25,110 nucleotides of DNA, from contig JAAKFC010000004.1 of NCBI GenBank assembly GCA_011065225.1, positions 1 to 25,110 of the forward strand, given 5' to 3'. The notes under the pieces are model-generated. The model had not been told where the DNA came from and made no database searches. It saw nothing but the letters and a program-made list of their open reading frames with translations. Positions 6,333-13,157 of this stretch are shown here, one piece after another. The stretch comes from Chlamydiota bacterium. GTDB taxonomy: Bacteria; Chlamydiota; Chlamydiia; Chlamydiales; Rhabdochlamydiaceae. Numbering within the stretch: the first letter of the stretch is position 1; every line of letters starts with the position of its first letter. The translations under genes and the position numbers were made by a program.

Positions 6333-6872
6333 TTAGCGGAGATAGCTCAACGTCAGGGCTTTTGCGTCTAAAATATTTCCTTGCATGTATTGATTATGAG
6401 CATATTGACAGACCCTATGCAGATTGGGGGCAGGGTTCTTTCGTAAATCGACGGTAAAATCTGTGTGGATTTCGAGTTGTTCTGGGGAAATGAGGGTGGG
6501 AGAGGAGAATTGGAGCGTATGGGTCTCTCCTGTGATGATATAGAGCTCTCCCATTTTCGCATCTCCTATGATGGTAAATGAGCCCTCTTTTGAAGGAAGA
6601 AAGGCGAGGGGAGAGGGGAATTCAATGATTGGGATATCAAGAGCAAAGGAGAGGGTTTTGGCCACTGTTGCAGCTGTTCGGATACCCATATAAGAACCTG
6701 GGCCCGTTCCAACAGCAATGTATAGAAGGTTTTTGAGATCGCAAAAATCTTTGAGGGCGGGAAGAAGAACGCTGGATTGTCCATCCAAAAATTGACTATC
6801 AATGAGGGCATTTCCTTTGGAGAGTCCTATGATAGAAATTTTTTGGCTTGTGTCTAAAATCAATGTAGTCAT
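6333..6872 (-). CDS. tsaB: tRNA threonylcarbamoyladenosine biosynthesis protein TsaB
   Basis: A 179-residue protein of the TsaB (YeaZ) family, the partner that binds TsaD for t6A37 modification of ANN-decoding tRNAs. It begins with the ASKHA-type strand 'LILDTSQ' (4-10). The family signature 'GTGPGSYMGIR' spans 55-65 (usual form GPGSFTGLR), followed by a helix and 'DIPIIEFPSPLAF'. The C-terminal 'LTLSYLR' corresponds to the usual P.YLR end. It is somewhat shorter than E. coli TsaB, as expected for a reduced genome. It lies in the dnaJ-rpsU-tsaB order seen in Chlamydia, divergent from lon. No Shine-Dalgarno is evident before the ATG. Confidence 0.9.
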   Translation of the reverse strand: MTTLILDTSQKISIIGLSKGNALIDSQFLDGQSSVLLPALKDFCDLKNLLYIAVGTGPGSYMGIRTAATVAKTLSFALDIPIIEFPSPLAFLPSKEGSFTIIGDAKMGELYIITGETHTLQFSSPTLISPEQLEIHTDFTVDLRKNPAPNLHRVCQYAHNQYMQGNILDAKALTLSYLR

Positions 6873-7039
6873 GAAGAAAATAGGTTATGCTCAAATAAAT
6901 TGAAAAACTGCAGCTCGTAGTATTCAAAAAATCTGAGGAACCTCCTTGTCAAATTCCCAATTTTTCAGTTTGCTCGAGTATACTAGATTGCAGAATTTTT
7001 CTGTAGGTGCTACACTCGGAAGTTTTACAGAGGAAAAAA

Positions 7040-9511
7040 TTGAGTAAGAAGAAAAAAGTAAAAGAGTCTGTTGAAGAAACGGTTCAGAAGACTGTTCGAA
7101 AAAGAAAAAAGAAAAAAAAGGACGAGGTCGTTGCCGATCCCGAGGAGCTTTTTCTTGTCCCTCTCTCTAAACGTCCCTTTTTCCCAGGGATGGCAGCCCC
7201 TCTTGTCATTGAGCCAGGTGTTTTTTACGAAATGCTCAAGCAGGTGGCCAGCACGGACCACAAAACAATGGGGCTATTTCTCACGAAGAATGAAGATGTC
7301 AATATTTATGAGCTCTCGATCAATGATTTTCACCCTGTAGGTGTTTCTGCCAAGATTTTGCGAATCATTCCGATGGAGCAAGGGGGTGCACAAGTCATCC
7401 TCAACATGGAGAAGAGGATTTCCATAAAAAAACCAGTTAAAGAAAGCAAATTTCTGGCTGCAAAAGTGCAGTATCACGAAGATCCTCCTGTCAAAGAACA
7501 TACAAAGGCACTCAAAGCCTATTCGATCAGCATCATTACGACGATCAAAGACCTTTTGAAGCTCAACCCTCTCTTCAAGGAAGAATTGCAAGTTTTTCTC
7601 GGTCATTCAGATTTTACCGAGCCGGGCAAATTGGCCGATTTTGCGGTTGCTCTCACCACCGCCTCGCGTGAGGATTTGCAAGGAGTTTTGGAAGCATTTG
7701 ATTTGAATGATCGGATTGGAAAATCTCTCATCTTGCTCAAACAAGAGCTCGATCTATCTAAACTCCAAACCAGCATCAACCAGAAAATCGAAGCAACCAT
7801 TTCAAAAACACAACGTGAATTTTTCCTCAGAGAACAGCTGAAAACAATCAAAAAAGAGCTGGGTCTCGAAAAAGATGACAAGACCCATGATATCGAAAAA
7901 TTTGAGCAGCGCCTTGCTGAAAGAGAAGTTCCTGAAGATGTGATGAAAGTGATCCAAGAGGAGATAGAAAAGCTCACAGTTCTTGAGGTCCAGTCAGCTG
8001 AATATGCCGTTTGTCGCAACTATCTCGATTGGCTGACGATTATGCCCTGGGGCATTTTTAGCGGAGGGGTTGGCACTGACAAAGAACACAATCTAAAGCA
8101 CGCCGAAAAAATTCTCAAAGAGGACCACTATGGTCTTGAGGATATCAAAGAGCGGATCTTAGAGTTCATTGCCGTTGGAAAACTCTCAGGTGGAGTGAAA
8201 GGGAGTATCATTACTCTTATTGGGCCACCTGGAGTGGGGAAAACAAGTATTGGCAAGAGCATTGCCAAGGCACTTGATCGTAAATTCTACCGCTTTTCTG
8301 TTGGGGGGATGCGCGACGAGGCTGAGATCAAAGGACACCGCCGCACATATATTGGCGCGATGCCTGGAAAAATTGTGCAGGCTCTGAAATATGCGGAAGT
8401 GATGAATCCAGTCATTATGATCGATGAGATTGACAAAATCGGGATGAGTTTTCAGGGCGATCCAGCATCTGCTCTTTTAGAAGTACTCGATCCCGAACAA
8501 AACAAAGATTTTCTCGATCACTATCTCGATGTGCGTTTGGATCTTTCCAATGTTCTCTTCATTTTGACAGCCAATATCCTCGATACGATTCCAGAGCCTC
8601 TTCGCGATCGTTCAGAGATTTTGCGCCTCGCGGGCTATATCATGGAAGAAAAGGTCGAGATCGCCAAAAAATATCTGATTCCTCGCAATCGAGAAAGAAT
8701 GGGACTCAAAGCTGCAGATGTATCTTTCAATGTATCTTCTCTTAAGCAAATCATCAATGGGTATGCGAGAGAAGCGGGAGTGCGGAGTCTCGAAAAATAC
8801 ATCAAAAAGATCCTGCGCAAAGTAGCAACCAAAATCGTTAAAAACGCTGAGAGAAAAAAGGGCAAGGAGCCACGTAAAGAAACTAAGGTCACCGAAAAAG
8901 GTCTCAAGGACTATTTAGGAAAGCCCATCTTTACGAGCGATCGCTATTTCAAAAAGACTCCAATTGGTGTGGCAATGGGACTTGCGTGGACAGCAATGGG
9001 AGGAGCAACACTCTATGTCGAAGTAATTGAAATAGCATCTCCAAAAACGGACATGAAACTGACCGGGCAAGCGGGCGATGTGATGAAAGAGTCGTCTCAA
9101 ATTGCCTGGAACTATGTGCATAGTTCAATGGAAACATTTGCACCTAAGAAGTCTTTTTTCAAAAATCATCAAGTGCACTTCCATATTCCCGAAGGTGCAA
9201 CTCCCAAAGATGGTCCATCAGCTGGCATTACAATGGCGACAGCTCTCTATTCTCTGCTCATGAAAAAGCCAATCAAAAACGATTTGGGCATGACAGGAGA
9301 ACTCACTCTAACCGGAATGGTACTTCCCATTGGTGGCGTGAAAGAAAAAGTGATTGCCGCACGTCGCTCCAAACTCAAAACACTGATTTTCCCTAAAGAC
9401 AATATTCGAGACATCGAAGAGTTGCCCAATTACATCAAAAAGGGCTTTAAGATCCATTTCGTAAGCCATTACGAGGAGGTCTTCCGTGTTGCTTTCGGAA
9501 AGAAAAAATAG
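7040..9511 (+). CDS. lon: ATP-dependent protease Lon
   Basis: The chosen start is TTG 7040 (823 residues) because AGAGG at 7029-7033 sits 6 bases before it; a GTG at 7007 would add 11 residues but has no ribosome-binding site. Lon is a cytosolic AAA+ serine protease that degrades damaged and regulatory proteins. Domains in order: a Lys/Arg-rich N-terminal tail (about 1-30), the LON substrate-binding domain with a long coiled-coil region (to about 345), the AAA+ module with Walker A 'GPPGVGKTS' at 395-403 and Walker B 'VIMIDEIDKI', and the protease domain with catalytic Ser727 in 'KDGPSAG' and Lys770 in 'GGVKEK', exactly 43 residues apart as in E. coli. A TATACT -10 box (6979-6984) lies upstream with a weak -35. 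It is the first gene of a four-gene overlapping operon. Confidence 0.97.
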   Translation: MSKKKKVKESVEETVQKTVRKRKKKKKDEVVADPEELFLVPLSKRPFFPGMAAPLVIEPGVFYEMLKQVASTDHKTMGLFLTKNEDVNIYELSINDFHPVGVSAKILRIIPMEQGGAQVILNMEKRISIKKPVKESKFLAAKVQYHEDPPVKEHTKALKAYSISIITTIKDLLKLNPLFKEELQVFLGHSDFTEPGKLADFAVALTTASREDLQGVLEAFDLNDRIGKSLILLKQELDLSKLQTSINQKIEATISKTQREFFLREQLKTIKKELGLEKDDKTHDIEKFEQRLAEREVPEDVMKVIQEEIEKLTVLEVQSAEYAVCRNYLDWLTIMPWGIFSGGVGTDKEHNLKHAEKILKEDHYGLEDIKERILEFIAVGKLSGGVKGSIITLIGPPGVGKTSIGKSIAKALDRKFYRFSVGGMRDEAEIKGHRRTYIGAMPGKIVQALKYAEVMNPVIMIDEIDKIGMSFQGDPASALLEVLDPEQNKDFLDHYLDVRLDLSNVLFILTANILDTIPEPLRDRSEILRLAGYIMEEKVEIAKKYLIPRNRERMGLKAADVSFNVSSLKQIINGYAREAGVRSLEKYIKKILRKVATKIVKNAERKKGKEPRKETKVTEKGLKDYLGKPIFTSDRYFKKTPIGVAMGLAWTAMGGATLYVEVIEIASPKTDMKLTGQAGDVMKESSQIAWNYVHSSMETFAPKKSFFKNHQVHFHIPEGATPKDGPSAGITMATALYSLLMKKPIKNDLGMTGELTLTGMVLPIGGVKEKVIAARRSKLKTLIFPKDNIRDIEELPNYIKKGFKIHFVSHYEEVFRVAFGKKK

Positions 9512-10004
9512 CACGTTTGCAGGGGCCATCAAGAAAAAATACATCGACCCCAAACAGATTCAATCCTTTTGCGTAAAGCTAAAGAAAAATGGGCAGTCAA
9601 TTGCAACCCTCAACGGCAGTTTTGATTTGCTCCATCCGGGCCATCTCGAAATGATCTACCAAGCCTCCTTGCAGGCCGCTGTCCTCTTCGTATTGCTCAA
9701 TACAGACGCCTCCATTCAGGCCTATAAGAATTCCAATCGCCCCATCAATCCTCTAGATGTGCGCCTAAAGCTCATTGCAGCGCTCGAAATGGTTGACTAT
9801 GTGAGTTGGTTTGCTGAGACCGATCCTTCTGCGATTCTAGAAAAAGTCCGCCCTCATGTGCATGTCAATGGAGGAGATTATGGAAAAGATTGCATAGAAG
9901 CGGAAGTCATAAAAAAGCATGGAGGAACTCTTCATATCGTCGAGCTCATCGATGGCTATTCAAGTACAAACATCATTGAAAAGATACGGCAAACATGCGA
10001 CTGA
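9486..10004 (+). CDS. HldE C-terminal (RfaE2)-type nucleotidyltransferase
   Basis: A 172-residue cytidylyltransferase-fold enzyme. The HxGH motif is in 'GSFDLLHPGHLEM' and a second signature is 'VNGGDYGKD'. Together these match the adenylyltransferase half of HldE, which converts D-glycero-beta-D-manno-heptose 1-phosphate to ADP-heptose for lipopolysaccharide core. The kinase half of HldE is absent, so this is the split RfaE2 form or a relative acting on another sugar or lipid-head phosphate. The start is GTG 9486: GAGGAGGT (9473-9480) lies 5 bases upstream, inside the end of lon. The gene overlaps lon by 26 bases and glpG by 10, implying translational coupling. Substrate assignment is inference; no other heptose gene is in the window. 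Confidence 0.8.
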   Translation: MLLSERKNSTFAGAIKKKYIDPKQIQSFCVKLKKNGQSIATLNGSFDLLHPGHLEMIYQASLQAAVLFVLLNTDASIQAYKNSNRPINPLDVRLKLIAALEMVDYVSWFAETDPSAILEKVRPHVHVNGGDYGKDCIEAEVIKKHGGTLHIVELIDGYSSTNIIEKIRQTCD

Positions 10005-11155
10005 TTGGAAAACTTGAAAATGAAAAACAAGCCTTTGTTTTCTATTCTTTCCTTTTAGAGGAGGGAATCCATAGCACCTATGAAAAAGTGCATGATGAGC
10101 AGGAAAACAAAGATGTTGTTACGATTTGGATCTATGAAGAAGATGAGATCGAGCGTGCGCAGCTCTATCTCCAAGACTTCAAACAAAACCCAGGCGACGC
10201 TAAATATACCAAAGTCCAATTTCCCACTGCACCCCCGCAACCGCCCGATTTGATTGCAGAAGAAAAAGAAGGCAAAAAGAAAAAAAGCATACCTACAGAA
10301 AAGCTGAGAAAAAAACGCACCTATCCGATAACCTATCTCGTCATCTTCCTCTGCGTGTTGCTCTTCTTTTGGAGTATTATGGAACAGATCACCATGCTCA
10401 AACAAGATGGAGTGATCGCTCGTCAAATTGGAATGACTCCTCTGCAACAAGTTTTCATGTTTGATTATCCCACATCGAACCAGAAAATAGATGCCCTTCT
10501 CAAAGAGTATTCCCTAAAAGATTACAAAGAACTCAAAGCAATTCCTTCCAACGAACTCGCCCGATTTAAATCCGCAGAACAAATTCCTACCTGGCGAGGT
10601 TCTTTGTCTTTGGTTTTGCGCTATTTTGGGAAAATTCCCAAAAGTGAACCAGTTGATGGGCCGATGTTTGAAAAAATTCGAGAGGGCGAAGTTTGGCGGC
10701 TTTTCACCCCCTGTCTTTTGCATGGAGGTCTGCTTCATATCCTCTTCAATATGGCTTGGGTATGGCTTCTAATGCGGCAAGTAGAAGAGCGCTTATCCAT
10801 CTGGAAACTCCTCATTTTTATTCTCGTTGTTGGGATAGTGGCGAATCTGGCGCAATACCTTGTCAGCGGCCCCTATTTTCTCGGATTTTCCGGTGTCGTA
10901 GTCGGCCTAGTCGCCTTCATTTGGGCCCGCCAAAAACTCGCCCCTTGGGAAGGATATCCACTCAACCGGACGACCTTCATCTTTATCCTCATATTCATTG
11001 GTGCCATGTTTGCTTTAGAGATCTTTTCTCTACTCACAGCCCTGATTTTCGCTAAAGAAATTTCCGCCAATATTGCCAACACAGCGCATATCATCGGCGG
11101 TGTAGCTGGCTATTTTCTTGGGCGCATGCCCTTCTTTGCAAGGGGAGCCAAATGA
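9995..11155 (+). CDS. glpG: Rhomboid intramembrane serine protease, GlpG type
   Basis: A 386-residue rhomboid protease that cleaves transmembrane substrates in the inner membrane. Residues 1-70 resemble the cytosolic domain of E. coli GlpG (including 'QNPGDAKY', compare NPADPRY). A charged Lys-rich linker (about 88-105) and the first membrane helix (about 107-127) follow. A long loop of about 100 residues separates it from the rhomboid core: 'VWRLFTPCLLHG', helix 2 with H248 and N252 in 'HILFN', catalytic Ser299 in 'GFSG', and His365 in 'AHIIGG'. The catalytic set is complete. The extended first loop is longer than in E. coli. It overlaps the upstream gene by 10 bases and rnz by 4, within the lon operon. 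Confidence 0.92.
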   Translation: MRLIGKLENEKQAFVFYSFLLEEGIHSTYEKVHDEQENKDVVTIWIYEEDEIERAQLYLQDFKQNPGDAKYTKVQFPTAPPQPPDLIAEEKEGKKKKSIPTEKLRKKRTYPITYLVIFLCVLLFFWSIMEQITMLKQDGVIARQIGMTPLQQVFMFDYPTSNQKIDALLKEYSLKDYKELKAIPSNELARFKSAEQIPTWRGSLSLVLRYFGKIPKSEPVDGPMFEKIREGEVWRLFTPCLLHGGLLHILFNMAWVWLLMRQVEERLSIWKLLIFILVVGIVANLAQYLVSGPYFLGFSGVVVGLVAFIWARQKLAPWEGYPLNRTTFIFILIFIGAMFALEIFSLLTALIFAKEISANIANTAHIIGGVAGYFLGRMPFFARGAK

Positions 11156-12057
11156 CAGTGCGCGATCTAGTCATACTTGGTTGTTCCTCCCAACAACCCA
11201 CCCGCAAGCGCAATCATGGCGCCTATCTCCTTCGTTGGAATGAAGAAGGCCTTCTCTTTGATCCCGGGGAAGGAACCCAGCGGCAGTTCATTTTTGCAAA
11301 CATTGCTCCCCCTTGCGTGAATCGGATATTTGTGAGTCATTTCCATGGAGATCATTGCCTTGGATTAGGCTCTATGCTCATGCGCCTCAACCTCGACAAA
11401 GTGACCCACCCCATCCACTGCTATTATCCTGCCTCTGGCAAGAAGTACTTTGATCGTCTTCGCTTTGGCACCATTTACCATCAGACCATCGAAGTCATCG
11501 AACATCCCATTTCTGAAGAGGGGATTGTGCATGATGATGGAAAATTTCAGATTGAGGCCTATTTCCTCGAGCATGGCGTGGACACTGTAGGCTATCGAGT
11601 GAAAGAAGCGGATGTGCGCAAATTCGATCGAGAAAAACTCCTCTCCCATGGTGTTCAAGGACCCCTCGTCCGAGAACTCGAAGAAAAAGGTTCCATCCTC
11701 ATCGATGGAAAGAAAGTATCGCTTGATGATGTGAGCAGGATTCGCACGGGAGATATCTTTGCGATCGTCATTGACACCCTCCCTTGCAAAAATGCCATTC
11801 ACATCGCCAAAGACGCGAAATTGCTCCTCTGTGAGGCTACCTATCTGGGAGAACATCGCGATCTGGCTAGGAACTATCGCCATCTCACAGCAGGCCAAGC
11901 CGCGCAAATTGCGAAAGAAGCCGGTGCTCAGCAACTCGTCTTGACTCACTTCTCCGCTCGCTACTTGGACCTAAAGCCTTTTCTTGAAGAAGCGAGACCC
12001 ATTTTCCCCAATACGGATGTCGCCGAAGACTTCAAGCGGTTTGATTTTCCTCGCTGA
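11152..12057 (+). CDS. rnz: Ribonuclease Z
   Basis: A 301-residue metallo-beta-lactamase-fold endonuclease that removes tRNA 3' trailers. The metal-binding motif 'SHFHGDH' has His63, His65, Asp67 and His68; 'FDPGEGTQRQ' (36-45), 'CEATY' and the C-terminal 'LTHFSARY' are the usual RNase Z signatures. The length matches the short (tRNase Z-S) form. The start overlaps the glpG stop in an ATGA arrangement, with GGGGAG upstream for reinitiation. A 3' processing enzyme is expected to be essential where tRNA genes do not encode CCA, as I recall for chlamydiae. It is the last gene of the lon operon; no clear terminator follows. Confidence 0.96.
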   Translation: MTVRDLVILGCSSQQPTRKRNHGAYLLRWNEEGLLFDPGEGTQRQFIFANIAPPCVNRIFVSHFHGDHCLGLGSMLMRLNLDKVTHPIHCYYPASGKKYFDRLRFGTIYHQTIEVIEHPISEEGIVHDDGKFQIEAYFLEHGVDTVGYRVKEADVRKFDREKLLSHGVQGPLVRELEEKGSILIDGKKVSLDDVSRIRTGDIFAIVIDTLPCKNAIHIAKDAKLLLCEATYLGEHRDLARNYRHLTAGQAAQIAKEAGAQQLVLTHFSARYLDLKPFLEEARPIFPNTDVAEDFKRFDFPR

Positions 12058-12078
12058 CATTTGTTAGTGCTGTTTCAA

Positions 12079-12107
12079 TTGACATAAAAATTTCGACAAA
12101 ATATTCT
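12079..12107 (+). promoter_or_regulatory. Promoter of the cupin gene
   Basis: Consensus TTGACA (12079-12084), an exact 17-bp spacer, then TATTCT (12102-12107). The predicted start near 12114 gives a leader of about 27 bases containing AGGA before the ATG. Confidence 0.7.
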
Positions 12108-12140
12108 GTACGGTTTTAGAAATTTCCTTAGGAAAAAAGA

Positions 12141-12554
12141 ATGAAATTAAAAACTTTATTAAGTATTTTCTTTATCAGCATATCTGCTTTAAATGCAGAG
12201 GAAAATTTAAAAGAAATCCCACCGGAACTTTATGCCCTGCGTGTCGATGTCAACCCAGATGTAGTGTATGAAGTAGTGAGTACTCAAGAAGGTTTAGGCT
12301 GGAGTCTTGCCGTGATTGATGTAATGGATTCTCCTGCGCATTATCATCGAGAATTTGTGGAAACCTATACAGTCATGTCTGGTGAGTTAGAGCTCATTGT
12401 AGATGATGAAACAATCATTCTTCAGCCAGGGGAGTCATACACAATTCCCACTGGAGCCATTCATTCTGCCAAAAGTCTTTTAGAGACACCTACGAGAATC
12501 ATTGCCTCTTGCGTTCCGGGATGGAACATAGAAGACCATAATTTGGTTGAGTGA
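12141..12554 (+). CDS. Secreted single-domain cupin protein
   Basis: A 137-residue protein with a classic signal peptide: charged MKLK, a hydrophobic core, and a likely cleavage after 'ALNA' (residue 19). The mature part is a single cupin barrel: motif 1 has His67, His69 and Glu74 ('AHYHREFVETYTVMSGELEL', 66-85), and motif 2 has 'PGESYTIPTGAIHS' with His108. The four-ligand metal site is complete, suggesting a metal-binding periplasmic or exported protein, perhaps a sugar- or small-molecule-binding enzyme. Cupins are too diverse to assign a reaction. It has a strong promoter of its own. Its stop codon touches the stop codon of the convergent gene with no gap. Confidence 0.85.
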   Translation: MKLKTLLSIFFISISALNAEENLKEIPPELYALRVDVNPDVVYEVVSTQEGLGWSLAVIDVMDSPAHYHREFVETYTVMSGELELIVDDETIILQPGESYTIPTGAIHSAKSLLETPTRIIASCVPGWNIEDHNLVE

Positions 12555-12791
12555 TTATTTTAATTCTTCTTGGAGGATTTCGAGCTCGCGTAGCAATGTG
12601 TCTGTTGGCTCTGGGAATTGCAAAAAGCTGAGAAGAATCTTGCGAAAGTCCGATGTCATTGCCTCTTTTGGATCAAAACGATTGGCAGCTTCTAACAAAC
12701 TGATGTCTGCTTTTGCTCCGGGAATAGAGAGAGGTTGAGTCAGGATGGTTTCAATGATTTCGCCTGCATCTTTGAGATTTTCATTCAGCAT
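12555..12791 (-). CDS. Small acidic helical protein of unknown function (78 aa)
   Basis: Not recognised. It has 78 residues, starts MLNENLKDAGEIIETIL and ends with a Glu/Leu-rich helix (TLLRELEILQEELK). No signal peptide or membrane segment; the composition suggests several amphipathic helices. Its ATG follows the stop codon of the upstream gene directly (TAAATG), so translation is probably coupled and the two products may act together. It is the second gene of a two-gene operon with its own promoter and converges on the cupin with no gap. A chaperone or partner role for the first protein is conceivable but only inferred. Confidence 0.75.
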   Translation of the reverse strand: MLNENLKDAGEIIETILTQPLSIPGAKADISLLEAANRFDPKEAMTSDFRKILLSFLQFPEPTDTLLRELEILQEELK

Positions 12792-13028
12792 TTATGCCTC
12801 CACCGCTTGAGCTTTTTGAGCGGAAGCATGCAATCCCTGGATATGTTTTGACAGATCTTCAAGGGCCTTTTCGCTATCCACGAGAGGAGGTGTTTTTATG
12901 ATATTTCCTAAATCGGTGATCACGTTCCCAAGAGCATCGTGCAACTGCGTTGCCAATTGTGATAAATCAGTCCCTTGAGGCCCAGTGGGAGGCTGAGCAG
13001 CTGAGGGTCCAGTTGGTCTTACTGTCAT
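12792..13028 (-). CDS. Small protein with Pro/Thr/Gln-rich N-terminus, unknown function (78 aa)
   Basis: Not recognised. It has 78 residues. Residues 1-21 are rich in Pro, Thr, Gly, Gln and Ser and are probably disordered. Two predicted helices follow (about 22-45 and 52-76), separated by 'KTPPLVDS'. There is no Sec signal or membrane span. The start is firm: TTGACA-17-TACATT promoter and GGAGGAAATT directly before the ATG. Small size, polar disordered N-terminus and helical hairpin are compatible with a type III-secreted or needle-like protein, but the sequence does not prove this. It is the first gene of a two-gene operon with an exactly equal-sized partner. Confidence 0.78.
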   Translation of the reverse strand: MTVRPTGPSAAQPPTGPQGTDLSQLATQLHDALGNVITDLGNIIKTPPLVDSEKALEDLSKHIQGLHASAQKAQAVEA

Positions 13029-13047
13029 AATTTCCTCCAGAAACGCA

Positions 13048-13076
13048 AATGTATTCCGAGAAAATTAAGATGTCAA
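13048..13076 (-). promoter_or_regulatory. Promoter of the two-gene 78-aa operon
   Basis: Minus strand TTGACA (13076-13071), an exact 17-bp spacer, TACATT (13053-13048). It lies between the inverted repeat and the strong ribosome-binding site of the first gene. Confidence 0.7.
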
Positions 13077-13084
13077 GCGTTGAG

Positions 13085-13157
13085 CCTATCCTAATAAATT
13101 CCCTAGAGAGATCCAATGAAGTTTGATTCAGATTTTCTGAAAATTTATTAGGATAGG
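13085..13157. repeat. Inverted repeat at the 3' end of ybiT
   Basis: Perfect 16-bp arms: CCTATCCTAATAAATT (13085-13100) and its complement (13142-13157), with a 41-base centre that holds a smaller hairpin (TTCAGA/TCTGAA). The right arm includes the last codons and stop of ybiT. There is no T-tract, so it is not a standard terminator. It may be a small mobile-type palindrome or an mRNA 3' stabiliser. Confidence 0.8.

Noticed and set aside
6900..7040. HrcA/CIRCE heat-shock operator upstream of lon or dnaJ
   Set aside because: Searched for TTAGCACTC-N9-GAGTGCTAA; not present before either gene.
11365..11949. Minus-strand ORF of 194 codons opposite rnz
   Set aside because: Shadow of rnz, whose HFHGDH and other motifs establish the plus-strand frame.
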